This document shows positions 48,517 to 57,981 of a stretch of DNA of 64,000 bases, piece after piece. Positions within the stretch are counted from its first letter, which is position 1; each line of letters opens with the position of its first letter. Source of the DNA: DASYQV01 sp036005125 (GTDB taxonomy: Bacteria; Acidobacteriota; Vicinamibacteria; Vicinamibacterales; UBA2999); assembly GCA_036005125.1 (NCBI GenBank), contig DASYQV010000170.1, forward strand, positions 1-64,000. The letters are read 5' to 3'. Below the pieces are notes generated by a model. That model had not been told where the DNA came from. It ran no database searches and saw only the letters and a list, made by a program, of their open reading frames with translations. Made by a program: the position numbers and the translations under genes.

Positions 48517-49899
48517 TCAAACGGCTTCCTCATCGTCCACCCTGCGCGACGGGACGATGCCGAAGCCCCGCATCTTCCGGTACAGGTTGCTGCGCTCGAT
48601 CCCGAGCACTTCCGCGGTTCGCGAGATATTGCCCTGCTGCGCGGCGAGCGCGCGCAGGATGTAGTCGCGCTCGAACCGGTCCCGGGCATCGTGAAGCGGG
48701 GCCATCGTCGACGGGCGGACCGCGTCGGACGCAGGCGGCATGCTCTGATCGAGGAAATGCAGGTCGCGCGACGTGATCCGTTCGCCGGGGACCATGATCA
48801 TCAGCCGCTCGACCAGATTCCGCAGCTCGCGGACGTTGCCCGGCCACGGGTATTGCTGAAGGGCGATCACCGCGTCCGAGTCGAACACCTTCGGGCGACG
48901 GCCGTACTCACGCGCCAGCCCGACCATGAAGTGGTCGGCGAGCAGCGCGATGTCCTCCTGGCGGTCGCGCAGCGGCGGCACGAAGATCGGCACCACGTTG
49001 AGGCGGAAGTAGAGATCCTCGCGGAACCGTCCGGCCCGGATCTCCGTCGGCAGGTCCTTGTTGGTGGCCGCCAGCACGCGGGCGTCGATCCGGATGCGCG
49101 CGGAGCCGCCGACAGCTTCCATCACCTGCTCTTGAAGCACGCGCAGCACCTTGGCTTGCGTCTTGAGGCTCATGTCGCCGATCTCGTCGAGAAAAATCGT
49201 CCCGCCGTGGGCGCCTTCGAACTTGCCCCGGCGATCCGCGACGGCGCCCGTGAAGGCGCCCCGGACGTGGCCGAACAGCTCGCTTTCGATCAGCTCCTCG
49301 GGAATCGCGGCGCAGTTCACCTCGACGAACGGACCGGCCCGTCGACGGCTGAGCGCGTGGATGTTTCTCGCAACGAGCTCCTTACCGGTGCCGTTCTCGC
49401 CGAAGATGAGCACGCGCCCGTTGGTGGGCGCAGCCATGGCCACCTGTTCGCGGAGCTGCTGTATGACGTAGCTGTCGCCGACGAGCGTGTGCTGCACGTC
49501 GACGCGCGCACGCAGGGCTTGATTCTCCGCCTCGAGCCGCCGCTGCCGGAGGGCGTTCCGCACGACCAGCACCGTCTTGTCGAGCGAGAGCGGCTTCTCG
49601 ACGAAGTCGAACGCACCCATCTTGATGGCACGCACTGCCGACTCGATGTTTCCGTGCCCGGAGATGATGACGACCTGAGCCTCGATCTGCCGCTCGCGCA
49701 TGCGGGCCAGCGTCGCCAGGCCGTCCATGCCCGGCAGCCAGATGTCGAGCACGACCACGTCGTAGGTCTGCCTCGTCAACCGATCGAGGCAGGACTCGCC
49801 GCTCTCGACCGCGTCCACCTCATAACCTTCGTCGCGCAGCACGCCGCCGAGCGCGCTGCGGACACCGGGCTCGTCGTCAACGATTAGGATCGATGGCAT
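48517..49899 (-). CDS. NtrC-family sigma-54 response regulator (NtrX-like)
   Basis: 460 aa from the ATG at 49899. Receiver with D8/D9 and phospho-Asp D52 (VLDIWLPGMDG). AAA+ core: FGENGTGKELVARNIH, the sigma-54 contact loop GAFTGA, GGTIFLDEIGDMSL, FREDLYFRLNVVPIF, YPWPGNVRELRNLVE. Fis-type HTH at the C-terminus (NISRTAEVLGIERSNLYRKM). Paired with the kinase directly upstream; NtrX/NtrY by architecture. Target genes unknown. Confidence 0.92.
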   Translation of the reverse strand: MPSILIVDDEPGVRSALGGVLRDEGYEVDAVESGESCLDRLTRQTYDVVVLDIWLPGMDGLATLARMRERQIEAQVVIISGHGNIESAVRAIKMGAFDFVEKPLSLDKTVLVVRNALRQRRLEAENQALRARVDVQHTLVGDSYVIQQLREQVAMAAPTNGRVLIFGENGTGKELVARNIHALSRRRAGPFVEVNCAAIPEELIESELFGHVRGAFTGAVADRRGKFEGAHGGTIFLDEIGDMSLKTQAKVLRVLQEQVMEAVGGSARIRIDARVLAATNKDLPTEIRAGRFREDLYFRLNVVPIFVPPLRDRQEDIALLADHFMVGLAREYGRRPKVFDSDAVIALQQYPWPGNVRELRNLVERLMIMVPGERITSRDLHFLDQSMPPASDAVRPSTMAPLHDARDRFERDYILRALAAQQGNISRTAEVLGIERSNLYRKMRGFGIVPSRRVDDEEAV

Positions 49900-49905
49900 C
49901 TGGTC

Positions 49906-50014
49906 TCTGTTGCCCGACTCGGGACTCGAGGCTCGGGGCCAGGGGCCTGATTCTCCTGCGCCTCGACGCAGCACAGGAGCAACATGACGCGAGCCCCGAG
50001 CGCCAAGCCCCGAG
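49906..50014. repeat. GGGACTC/GGGGCTC-type repeat between kinase and regulator
   Basis: GACTCGG-GACTCGA-GGCTCGG-GGCCAGG-GGCCTGA (49916-49950) faces GAGCCCCGAGCGCCAAGCCCCGAGCC (49991-50016). Inverted, 7-bp-like period. Confidence 0.65.
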
Positions 50015-50015
50015 C

Positions 50016-52301
50016 CTACGCCGGCAATTCAATCGCGAATCGCGTTCCGCGCGGTGTGTTGTCCGATACGTCAATGCTGCCGCCGTGCTCCGCCACGATG
50101 CGACGCACGATCGCCAGGCCGAGACCGCTTCCACGCCGTTTCGTCGAATAGTACGGGAGGAACAGCTTCTCGCGCTCGGCCGGAGGGATCCCCGGGCCGT
50201 CGTCGGCCACGACGACGCGGACGAGATTGTTGACGCCGTCGTGATGCGCCTCGACATCGATCACGCCGCGCTGGTCCGTCGCTTCGATCGCGTTGTCGAC
50301 GAGATTGATGATCACCCGCCGAATCTGCTCCGAATCGACGGAGACCGTCGGCAGCGGCTCCTCGAAGTGCCGCCGGATCTCGACCGCGGTGAAGATGCCG
50401 TTGTAGAGCGCCAGCGCTTCGGTGAGCAGCGCCAGCAGGTCCGTGGGAACGGCCCGGGGCACCGGCATCCGGGCGAACTGAGAGAACTCGTCCACCAGGC
50501 CCTTGAGCGATTCGACCTCGCCCACGATTGTCGAGGTGCACTCGTCGACCAGCTGCCGGGTCTGCTCCGCCGCGCCCCCGAAGTGCCGTCGGAGGCGCTC
50601 GGCGCAGAGCTGAATCGGCGTGAGCGGATTCTTGATCTCGTGCGCCAGCCGCCGGGCGACCTCGCGCCACGCGGCAACTTTCTGCGCCCGGATGAGCGGC
50701 GTCACGTCGTCGAAGACCACGACCATGCCTTCCGAGACGCCATCCTCGCGCTGGAGCGGCGTGGTCATCACGGCGAGGTGCATCTCACGGCCGTCGCGGG
50801 CGAGCGCCAGCTCCTGCGGACGGATCTCGCCGCGGCTGCGCGAGGCCTCGTCGAGCAGGATGGCAAGCGGCTTCAGCTCGGCACGGTTGAGCACGGTCGT
50901 CATCGGCAGACCCGAGGTGCTGGCATCGATACCGAGCATCCGGCCCGCGGCGCTGTTGACAGTGCCAATGCGGCCGGCAGCGTCGACCGACAGCACACCG
51001 GTCGCAATCCGATCGAGAATCGTCTCCACGTACCGCCGCCGGCTCTCGACGTCGTGATGCTTGCGCTCCAGATCGACCGCCGAGCGCTCCAACCGGCGGC
51101 GGCTGGCGGCCAGCTCGCCCGCCATGCTGTTGAAGGCATCGATGAGCGATCCGAACTCGTCTGTCGTCTCGGGGACGACGCGGTGGTCGAGGTGCCCTGC
51201 ACCGATCTCTCTGGCAGCCGTGGAGAGCATCTGCACCGGTCGCGTAATGCGCTTGGCGAGGTACAAACCCATCCACGTAGCGCTCACGAGAATCATCAGC
51301 GTGAGCGTCAGGAAGAACGACAAGTACACGCCCGCCAGCGGCTGCTTGAGGACCCGCATCTGCTGATAGTCCTCGTACGCGTTCGTCATCTGCCGGGCGC
51401 GCGCGGCGAACTGACCGCTCAACGAATCGCTGGCAACAACGACGCCGCGCACCGGACTCTTCGGAGACGATCGAATTGGAACGGCGGCACGAACCAGCTC
51501 GGCGCCCCCCGCGGCGCGCTCGATGACCCACGACTCCCCTGTCCCTGCCGCAATACGCTCGGCGAGCCGGTCGGCGGACGCTCTGGTATAGCCGATCGAA
51601 ATCGACGGCGAGACCACGTCCACGACGGGCATGACCGCAGGAAGCGAGGTGCGACCGGGTGTCACGCGATACACCTCGACGAGACGCGCACGTTCCTGCA
51701 GCACTGAGGGCGTGACGAGATCGCGTACGGCCTGCAGATTTCCCGAGCCCAGATCGACGGCCGCCAGCGCGTCGGCCAGCTGCCGCGCCTGCGCGGAAAC
51801 CAGATGCTGCCGCTCCTGGTAATAATCGCCGGCGATCGCGTTGGCCGTGCTCAGCACTTCGTCCATCGGCGCGTTGAACCATCGGTCCACGCTGGTTCGG
51901 ATCAGCTCGCTCCCGACGATCAGGACGAGCACGGCAGGGATGAGCGTCATCCCCAGCAGCACCGCCACGAGCTTGGCGCGGAAACGCGCGAACGGCAGCG
52001 CGCGCCGGCGCTCGACAATCAGCTTGACGATATTGCGCGCCAGCACGAACGCGAGCACGACGAGCATCGTGAGATTCGTGATCGAGAGCGCGTAGAGCAC
52101 GACCTCCGTGAGGAAGTCGGGGGCCAGTTTCGCCGAGCGATTGGCGAGCGTCAGCAGGCCGGCGAGCGCCCCGACCAGGACGAGGATGCCCACGAGCAAC
52201 AGCCGCGTGTTGTCCTTGAACGGTCGTCTCCCCGAGGGCACAGACCTCCGCCGCCAGGGCGGAGCCGCTGGACGGGGCACGCGGCGCGCGACAGTGGACA
52301 T
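50016..52301 (-). CDS. NtrY-like sensor histidine kinase
   Basis: 761 aa. Basic N-terminus, then helices at about 33-55, 67-90, 107-130 and 322-345 around a periplasmic region (131-320). HAMP (YLAKRITRPVQMLSTAAREIG), PAS (ILDRIATGVLSVDAAGRIGTV), H-box EVARRLAHEIKNPLTPIQL around residue 555, and ATPase boxes NLVDNAIEATD, VADDGPGIP and GSGLGLAIVRRIVAEHGG. The NtrY topology and the NtrX-like partner suggest envelope or nitrogen/redox sensing. The signal is not known. Confidence 0.92.
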   Translation of the reverse strand: MSTVARRVPRPAAPPWRRRSVPSGRRPFKDNTRLLLVGILVLVGALAGLLTLANRSAKLAPDFLTEVVLYALSITNLTMLVVLAFVLARNIVKLIVERRRALPFARFRAKLVAVLLGMTLIPAVLVLIVGSELIRTSVDRWFNAPMDEVLSTANAIAGDYYQERQHLVSAQARQLADALAAVDLGSGNLQAVRDLVTPSVLQERARLVEVYRVTPGRTSLPAVMPVVDVVSPSISIGYTRASADRLAERIAAGTGESWVIERAAGGAELVRAAVPIRSSPKSPVRGVVVASDSLSGQFAARARQMTNAYEDYQQMRVLKQPLAGVYLSFFLTLTLMILVSATWMGLYLAKRITRPVQMLSTAAREIGAGHLDHRVVPETTDEFGSLIDAFNSMAGELAASRRRLERSAVDLERKHHDVESRRRYVETILDRIATGVLSVDAAGRIGTVNSAAGRMLGIDASTSGLPMTTVLNRAELKPLAILLDEASRSRGEIRPQELALARDGREMHLAVMTTPLQREDGVSEGMVVVFDDVTPLIRAQKVAAWREVARRLAHEIKNPLTPIQLCAERLRRHFGGAAEQTRQLVDECTSTIVGEVESLKGLVDEFSQFARMPVPRAVPTDLLALLTEALALYNGIFTAVEIRRHFEEPLPTVSVDSEQIRRVIINLVDNAIEATDQRGVIDVEAHHDGVNNLVRVVVADDGPGIPPAEREKLFLPYYSTKRRGSGLGLAIVRRIVAEHGGSIDVSDNTPRGTRFAIELPA

Positions 52302-52315
52302 AGTACGACCGTCTG

Positions 52316-52412
52316 GCTCAGGGCTTAAGGCTCAGGGCTCAAGGCCTGATCCCCTGCACGCTCGCGAGGAGTACGAGAATCGGGCCGTGAGCCCTAAGCC
52401 CTGAGCCTGAGA
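52316..52412. repeat. CTCAGGG heptamer array, inverted
   Basis: CTCAGGG-CTTAAGG-CTCAGGG-CTCAAGG (52317-52344) faces GAGCCCT-AAGCCCT-GAGCCTGA (52388-52411). Between nrdR and the kinase. Confidence 0.82.
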
Positions 52413-52414
52413 CA

Positions 52415-52873
52415 TCAGTCTTTCGTATTCAACAGATCCTTCAACTCGTTCATGAACTCGCCGATGTCGCGGAAGTGACGGTACACGGACGCGAAGCGCA
52501 CGTAGGCGACCTTGTCGAGCCGCTTCAGCTCCTCCATGACGACCTGTCCGACCTCGGCGGTCGCCATCTCCTTCTCGGGCCGGTCCTGCAGCATCGCCTC
52601 GACACGATCCGCCACGGCCTCGACGGCGGCGACGCTGACCGGGCGTTTCTCGCACGCCTTGAGCAGGCCCGCAATAAGCTTCTGCCGCTCGAAGCGTTCA
52701 CGCGTCCCGTCCTTCTTGATCACCATGTACGGGATCTCGTCGATCCGCTCGTAACTGGTGAACCGGCGACCGCATTCGAGACACTCGCGGCGACGGCGGA
52801 TAACCTCGCCCTCCTTGCTTTCGCGGGAGTCGACGACCTTATCGCCGAGATGACCGCAGAACGGGCACTTCAT
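52415..52873 (-). CDS. nrdR: Transcriptional repressor NrdR
   Basis: 152 aa. Zinc ribbon KCPFCGHLGDKVVDSRESKEG (C3, C6) with CLECGRRFTSYE (C31, C34), then an ATP-cone (VIKKDGTRERFERQKLIAGL). Represses ribonucleotide reductase genes through NrdR boxes; none identified here. Its ATG lies 35 nt inside the end of the upstream flippase-like gene, so they are coupled. Confidence 0.96.
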   Translation of the reverse strand: MKCPFCGHLGDKVVDSRESKEGEVIRRRRECLECGRRFTSYERIDEIPYMVIKKDGTRERFERQKLIAGLLKACEKRPVSVAAVEAVADRVEAMLQDRPEKEMATAEVGQVVMEELKRLDKVAYVRFASVYRHFRDIGEFMNELKDLLNTKD

Positions 52874-53993
52874 CGGTAACCGTCGTCTCCTCTCGCCGCG
52901 CGGCGCCGGCAAGGCGCCGCAGCCCGGCAAGGCTGAGGCCATCACGGACCATGAAGATCACTCCGGCGATCGTGACCGGCACGAATCCTATCGCCCACAG
53001 CACGATGGCCGCCCCCACGGCCGCATCGTTGGATGCGCCGAAGAACGTCGTCACCCCGATGCGGTAGGCCTCGTGGAATCCGCCGATCCCGCCCGGCGTC
53101 GGCACGGCGATGCCGATGACGAGCAGCGCCTGCATCAGGAAGCTGCCCGCAAACGGCAGGTCGATGTCGAACGCGATGGTGATGAGCCATGTCTCGAGCG
53201 AGATGGCGATCCAGATGGGAAAGGACCACAGGAGCGCCATGATGACCGCCCGCGGCTCACGCGCGGCCGCGAAACCCTGGCTGAACGTTCGAGCCAGGGC
53301 CGAAAGGCCGTGCGCGACCCGTGGCGGCAGCATGCGTCCGCATCGCAACACGAGCCGGGCGACGCGCTCCGGGTGCGTCGCGAGCGTCCACATGACGCCG
53401 AACAGCACGGCCGCGGCAAGGGCCGCCAGGGCCGCGGAGATCTCGATCGGACCGAGTAGCGGCGGCGGCACGGTTTGTCGACCGCCAAAGACCCAGACAA
53501 ATGCCGCCAGCAGCGTGACGACGGCCACCATGTCGGTCACGCGTTCCATGACGATGGTCGCAAACGTCGAGCTTGTACTGAATCCCTCCTGCCGCGCCAG
53601 CAGGTACGGCCTCAGCAGTTCCCCGGCGCGTGCGGGCAACACCTGGATTGCGGCAAAGCCAATGACCGTCGCCCTGAAGGCCGTGCGGAATCGAGTTTCG
53701 CCGATCGGCCGAAGGAGGTGCTGCCACCGCACCGTGCGCATGATGAACGTGACAGCAATAATAACCAGCGTCAGCAGGAGCAGATCGATCCGGGCGCGGC
53801 GGATGTGACTCCACACCCCGGCCATGTCCGCGTTCCGCAGGAACCACGCGAGCAGGGCGATCGCCAGAAGCGACAGTAATACCGTCTTCCATCCGAAGGC
53901 TTCATTGAAGCCCGAGCCTTGCCGAGGCCTGATGTCTGAAGCCCCCTGGGGCCTGATGCCTGAGGCCGGAGGCCTCGTGTTCTGTGTGCCCAT
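52839..53993 (-). CDS. Lysylphosphatidylglycerol synthetase-TM/flippase-like membrane protein
   Basis: 384 aa from the ATG at 53993. The first 25 residues are repeat-derived and proline-rich. Eight helices follow, with family motifs TFIMRTVRWQHLLRP, AIQVLPARAGELLRPYLLA, VMERVTDMVAV and the glycine stretch VPTPGGIGGFHEAYRIGV. UPF0104/AglD-like: moves or modifies lipids in other systems. No partner enzyme adjacent. Confidence 0.8.
   Translation of the reverse strand: MGTQNTRPPASGIRPQGASDIRPRQGSGFNEAFGWKTVLLSLLAIALLAWFLRNADMAGVWSHIRRARIDLLLLTLVIIAVTFIMRTVRWQHLLRPIGETRFRTAFRATVIGFAAIQVLPARAGELLRPYLLARQEGFSTSSTFATIVMERVTDMVAVVTLLAAFVWVFGGRQTVPPPLLGPIEISAALAALAAAVLFGVMWTLATHPERVARLVLRCGRMLPPRVAHGLSALARTFSQGFAAAREPRAVIMALLWSFPIWIAISLETWLITIAFDIDLPFAGSFLMQALLVIGIAVPTPGGIGGFHEAYRIGVTTFFGASNDAAVGAAIVLWAIGFVPVTIAGVIFMVRDGLSLAGLRRLAGAARREETTVTDEVPVLRSSRR
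53925..53985. repeat. GCCTGAT/GGCCTGA repeat at the 5' end of the flippase-like gene
   Basis: GGCCTGATGTCTGAAGCC and GGCCTGATGCCTGAGGCC lie in tandem at 7-bp-like steps and encode the proline-rich N-terminus. Confidence 0.55.
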
Positions 53994-54124
53994 CGAGATC
54001 GTGGTCGGGAAGGTCGCACACAATATATCAGGCCTTCGCGGACAAAGGGCCGGAACGCTTGCGTACGGTTGCGGGACGCCGGCCGTGCCGTTAAGATGAC
54101 GCGTTCCCCGCAAGGATTCCTCCG

Positions 54125-54227
54125 AGGATTCGCGATTGGCGATTCATGATTCGTGATTTGACCTTGGGGCGACACCAACGTCACGAACCGGAATCACGAA
54201 TCATGAGTCACGAATCATGAATCACGA
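54125..54227. repeat. GATTCGC/AATCATG heptamer array, inverted
   Basis: GATTCGC-GATTGGC-GATTCAT-GATTCGT-GATTT (54127-54160) faces ACGAACCGG-AATCACG-AATCATG-AGTCACG-AATCATG-AATCACG (54181-54226). It ends at the purC start codon. Confidence 0.88.
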
Positions 54228-55130
54228 ATGACCTTGTCCGCCGCTCCCCTGATCGAAACCCGACTCCACGGATTGGCGCCCGATCGCGTGGGGAAGGTGC
54301 GCGACATCTACGAGCTCGAAGACGCGCTCCTGCTGGTGGCTACGGATCGCATCTCCGCGTTCGACTACGTGCTCGGGTCAGGCATTCCCGACAAGGGGAA
54401 GGTGCTGACGCAGCTCTCCACGTTCTGGTTCGAACAGACGCAGCACATTGTGCGCAATCACCTGATCACCGCCAACGTCCGCGACTATCCCGCGTCGCTT
54501 CAGGCCCACGCGGCGACGCTCGCCGGACGGTCGATGATCGTCCGCCGCACCGAACCCATCCCCGTCGAGTGCGTCGCGCGCGGATATCTCTCCGGCTCCG
54601 GCTGGAAGGAATACGTCACAACCGGCGCGGTCTGCGGCATCCGGCTGCCCGCCGGCCTGCGTGAGTCCGACCGTCTGCCTGAGCCGATCTTCACGCCGGC
54701 GACGAAAGCCACCAGCGGACACGATCTCAACGTCAGCGAGGACGAAGCAGGACGCCTCGTCGGACGCGAGCCCGTCGCGCGCCTCAAGACGCTGACGCTC
54801 CAACTCTATCGGTTCGGCGCGGCGCACGCCGAGGCGCATGGGATCATTCTCGCGGACACGAAGTTCGAGTTCGGCCTGCTGCCTTCCGGCGAACTGATTC
54901 TCATCGACGAAGTGATGACGCCGGATTCCTCGCGCTACTGGCCGCAGGACTCGTATCGACCCGGCGGACCGCAACCGAGCTTCGACAAACAGTACGTGCG
55001 CGACTACCTCGAGGCGATCCGCTGGAACAAGCAGCCACCGGTGCCCACGCTTCCGGACGAGGTGGTTTGGCGCACGCGGGAGAAGTATCTGGAAGCGCAT
55101 CGCCGGTTGACCGGCCGCGAGCTCGACTGA
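54228..55130 (+). CDS. purC: SAICAR synthase
   Basis: 300 aa. Purine synthesis step 7 (CAIR + Asp). VGKVRDIYELEDALLLVATDRISAFD, IPDKGKVLTQLSTFWF, VECVARGYLSGSGWKEY, and ADTKFEFGLL, DEVMTPDSSRYWP are typical of the long eukaryote-like PurC class. The ATG follows the repeat directly. It overlaps the Fis-type gene by one base. Confidence 0.95.
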   Translation: MTLSAAPLIETRLHGLAPDRVGKVRDIYELEDALLLVATDRISAFDYVLGSGIPDKGKVLTQLSTFWFEQTQHIVRNHLITANVRDYPASLQAHAATLAGRSMIVRRTEPIPVECVARGYLSGSGWKEYVTTGAVCGIRLPAGLRESDRLPEPIFTPATKATSGHDLNVSEDEAGRLVGREPVARLKTLTLQLYRFGAAHAEAHGIILADTKFEFGLLPSGELILIDEVMTPDSSRYWPQDSYRPGGPQPSFDKQYVRDYLEAIRWNKQPPVPTLPDEVVWRTREKYLEAHRRLTGRELD

Positions 55131-55345
55131 TGGCGATGCGTGACGAGCTCGACCGTCTGGTCGAGGAGATGATCACCAAGGGCATCCGCTACGAGGAGGC
55201 CCACCGCGAGTTCGAGAAACGGTTCATTTCACGTGTGCTGGTCAAGGTGGACGGCAACCTCTGCCGTGCGGCCGATCTGCTCGGCATGCACCGCAACACG
55301 CTCAGTCGCAAGCTTGCCGAGTATCGAATCCGGCGGACCGCTTGA
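55130..55345 (+). CDS. Small Fis-type helix-turn-helix protein
   Basis: 71 aa. Helical N-terminus (ELDRLVEEMITKGIRYEEAHREFEKRF) and C-terminal Fis HTH (NLCRAADLLGMHRNTLSRKLAEY). Like stand-alone Fis domains found next to metabolic genes; targets unknown. Its stop codon lies within the -35 box of the groES promoter. Confidence 0.85.
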   Translation: MAMRDELDRLVEEMITKGIRYEEAHREFEKRFISRVLVKVDGNLCRAADLLGMHRNTLSRKLAEYRIRRTA

Positions 55346-55370
55346 CGCGTTTTTTAACCCTCACTACAAT
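55342..55370 (+). promoter_or_regulatory. Sigma-70 promoter of groES-groEL
   Basis: TTGACG (55342-55347), 17-bp spacer, TACAAT (55365-55370). Start of transcription expected near 55377, within the CIRCE element. Confidence 0.8.
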
Positions 55371-55396
55371 TGGCAGTCGCGCACAGCGAGTGCTAG
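55370..55396. promoter_or_regulatory. CIRCE operator (HrcA site)
   Basis: TTGGCAGTC-N9-GAGTGCTAG matches the TTAGCACTC-N9-GAGTGCTAA consensus at 15 of 18 positions with exact 9-bp spacing, directly over the predicted transcription start. Predicts heat-inducible control by HrcA. Confidence 0.85.
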
Positions 55397-55540
55397 CACG
55401 CTGTGCACCAGAGTGCCGATTTCCGTAGGTTCTCACAAACCCCGGGGCCCGGAATTTCCTGACGCGTCCTAGTTGCCGAATGTCTTCAGGGGGTTCCCTG
55501 GCGTCCCATTGCCACGACCAGACAGCTGGAGTCGACCGAG

Positions 55541-55831
55541 ATGAAAGTCAGACCACTACATGATCGTGTGATCGTCCAGCGCCTCGAAGAAGGCGAACAG
55601 AAGATTGGCGGGATCATCATCCCGGACACGGCCAAGGAAAAGCCCCAGCAGGGCAAGGTCATTTCCGTGGGCCTCGGCAAGCGCGAGAAGAACGAGCGCA
55701 TCCCGCTCGACGTGAAGGAAGGGGACACGATCCTCTTCGGCAAGTACTCGGGCCAGGAAATCAAACTGGACGGCAACGAGTACCTCATCATGCGCGAGGA
55801 CGAAGTGCTCGCGGTCATCGACTCGAAGTAG
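55541..55831 (+). CDS. groES: Co-chaperonin GroES
   Basis: 96 aa. KVRPLHDRVIVQRLEE, the mobile loop KIGGIIIPDTAKEKPQQG and GDTILFGKYSGQEIKLDG, YLIMREDEVLAV. Caps the GroEL ring. 61 nt before groEL; 144-nt leader after the CIRCE. Confidence 0.98.
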   Translation: MKVRPLHDRVIVQRLEEGEQKIGGIIIPDTAKEKPQQGKVISVGLGKREKNERIPLDVKEGDTILFGKYSGQEIKLDGNEYLIMREDEVLAVIDSK

Positions 55832-55892
55832 GCGAGGGTCTTTTGGACCCGCGTCGCCGATCGGTGCGCGCGGGTCGCATCTGGAGAGAGCA

Positions 55893-57515
55893 ATGGCAAA
55901 GCAGATCATTTACGGCGAGCAGTCGCGGCAGGCGATCCTTCGCGGCGTCAACCAACTTGCCGATGCGGTGAAGGTCACGCTCGGTCCCAAGGGCCGCAAC
56001 GTGGTTCTCGATAAGAAATTCGGTTCCCCCACGATCACCAAGGACGGCGTCACGGTAGCCAAGGAAATCGAACTCAAGGACCCGCTCGAAAACATGGGCG
56101 CGCAGATGGTCCGCGAGGTTGCGAGCAAGACGTCCGACACGGCGGGCGACGGCACGACCACGGCCACCGTGCTCGCGCAGGCGATTTACCGGGAGGGCGC
56201 GAAGAACGTCGTCGCGGGTGCCAATCCGATGGAGCTCAAGCGTGGCATCGAGAAGGCGGTTGAATTCATCGTCGAGGGGATCAAGAAGCAGGCTCGGCAG
56301 GTCAAGGGCAACATGATTGCCCAGGTCGGCACGATCTCCGCGAACAGCGACGAGACGATCGGCAAGATCATCGCCGAGGCGATGGAAAAGGTCGGCAAGG
56401 ACGGCGTCATCACGGTCGAGGAAGCCAAGACGCTCGAGACCTCCATGGAGGTCGTTGAAGGCATGCAGTTCGATCGTGGCTACCTCTCGCCGTACTTCGT
56501 CACCGATCCGGAGCGCATGGAAGTGGTGCTGGAGAACCCCGTCATCCTGATTCACGAAAAGAAAATCAGCTCGATGAAGGATCTGCTCCCGGTTCTCGAG
56601 CAGGTGGCGCGCATGGGTCGTCCGCTGCTCATCGTCGCGGAGGATGTCGAGGGTGAGGCGCTGGCGACCTTGGTCGTCAACAAGCTGCGCGGGACGTTGC
56701 AGGGCGCGGCCGTCAAGGCGCCGGGCTTCGGCGACCGGCGCAAGAACATGCTGGAGGACATCGCAATTCTCACCGGCGGCCGCGCGATCACCGAGGACCT
56801 GGGGATCAAGCTCGAGAACATCAAGATGGACGACCTCGGCAAGGCGAAAAAGGTCACCATCGACAAGGACAACACGACGATCGTCGAGGGCGCCGGAAGC
56901 GCGAAGGAAATCGAAGGCCGCGTCAAGCAGATCCGCGCCCAGATCGAGGACACGACCTCGGACTACGATCGTGAGAAGCTCCAGGAACGGCTCGCGAAGC
57001 TCGTGGGTGGTGTCGCGGTGATCAAGGTCGGCGCCGCAACCGAGACGGAGATGAAGGAGAAGAAGGCGCGGGTCGAGGACGCGATGCACGCGACGAAGGC
57101 CGCGGTCGAAGAGGGCATCGTCGCTGGCGGCGGCGTCGCGCTGATCCGCGCGGGCAAAGGACTCGAGGACCTCAAGCTCGAGGGAGACCAGCGGGTTGGC
57201 CTTGAAATCATCCGCCGCGCGCTCGAGGAGCCGATGCGCTGGATTGCCACCAACGCGGGCGCCGAGGGCTCGATCGTGGTGTCGAAGGTCCGCGAGATGA
57301 AGCAGGACGAAGGCTTCAATGCCGCGACCGAAACCTACGAGGATCTGGTGAAGGCCGGCGTCATCGACCCGGCCAAGGTCGTTCGCAACGCGCTGCAGAA
57401 CGCCTCTTCGATTGCGTCACTGTTGCTGACGACCGAAGCGCTGGTGTCGGAAATCCCGGAGGAGAAGAAGGAAGCTCCCTCAGGTCCGGGCGCCGGCATG
57501 GGCGGCATGTACTAG
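55893..57515 (+). CDS. groEL: Chaperonin GroEL
   Basis: 540 aa. VTLGPKGRNVVLDKKFG, TSDTAGDGTTTATVLAQ, ATP-site GGGVALIRA and the usual GGM-rich C-terminus shortened to GAGMGGMY. Full-length, no anomalies. RBS TGGAGAGAG before the ATG. A heptamer array begins directly after the stop. Confidence 0.98.
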   Translation: MAKQIIYGEQSRQAILRGVNQLADAVKVTLGPKGRNVVLDKKFGSPTITKDGVTVAKEIELKDPLENMGAQMVREVASKTSDTAGDGTTTATVLAQAIYREGAKNVVAGANPMELKRGIEKAVEFIVEGIKKQARQVKGNMIAQVGTISANSDETIGKIIAEAMEKVGKDGVITVEEAKTLETSMEVVEGMQFDRGYLSPYFVTDPERMEVVLENPVILIHEKKISSMKDLLPVLEQVARMGRPLLIVAEDVEGEALATLVVNKLRGTLQGAAVKAPGFGDRRKNMLEDIAILTGGRAITEDLGIKLENIKMDDLGKAKKVTIDKDNTTIVEGAGSAKEIEGRVKQIRAQIEDTTSDYDREKLQERLAKLVGGVAVIKVGAATETEMKEKKARVEDAMHATKAAVEEGIVAGGGVALIRAGKGLEDLKLEGDQRVGLEIIRRALEEPMRWIATNAGAEGSIVVSKVREMKQDEGFNAATETYEDLVKAGVIDPAKVVRNALQNASSIASLLLTTEALVSEIPEEKKEAPSGPGAGMGGMY

Positions 57516-57575
57516 GTCAAAGGTCAAAGGTCAAAGGTCAAAAGGCGTCAAAGGTCAAAGGTCAAAGGTCCGTCA
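57516..57575. repeat. GGTCAAA heptamer array after groEL
   Basis: Seven or more AGGTCAA units in one orientation only, interrupted by AAAGGCGTC. Confidence 0.88.
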
Positions 57576-57604
57576 AGGGCCGGCTCTCTCAGAGGGCCGG
57601 CCCT
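57576..57604 (+). terminator. GC-rich hairpin after groEL, possible terminator
   Basis: AGGGCCGGC (57576-57584) and GCCGGCCCT (57596-57604) form a 9-bp stem; only a short T run (TTTT at 57611) follows, so the terminator call is weak. Confidence 0.45.
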
Positions 57605-57980
57605 CGTGCGTTTTCAAGGCTGCAATTCGATTACGAGCCTGAGGTCGGCCCGGGAGCAGCCGCGCGCCGCACCGTGCAACGAACGGACACCATGGCAGGG
57701 CATGGCGCTTGCCCTTGGTGGCCCCGTGCCCCGGTTCGCCACCCCATTCGTCAAAGTGTTTGTCGTCCTGATCCCGCTGACGGTCGGTGCCGGGCGCATG
57801 CGGGCGCACGACTTTCCCACGAGTCCATCCGAGCTCAATCGCTGCCTCGCCGCTATCCGCGCCGTGTGCGCGCGCCGCATCCGGTCGCCACATCACTGCG
57901 ACGAGCAGCCGGTGTCAGCCGCCGGCACCCAGCCGCTGCAGCCCCAGCGCATTCAGTTCCAATTGAATCTCAGCTAAGTA
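57605..57980. other. Region without a recognisable gene
   Basis: 376 bases. Open frames of 70-125 codons exist on both strands but none shows a family motif or ribosome site. One plus-strand frame has a hydrophobic stretch (FVKVFVVLIPLTVGAG), which could be chance or a relic. Confidence 0.4.
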
Positions 57981-57981
57981 C

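Noticed and set aside
48502..49887. Long plus-strand open frame over the NtrX-like regulator
   Set aside because: Antisense shadow; the minus frame has complete receiver, AAA+ and HTH motifs.
52475..52879. Plus-strand frame over nrdR
   Set aside because: Antisense shadow; NrdR zinc ribbon and ATP-cone are on the minus strand.
57606..57977. 123-codon plus-strand frame with a hydrophobic stretch
   Set aside because: No ribosome site, no homology recognised, overlapping frames of equal size on the other strand.
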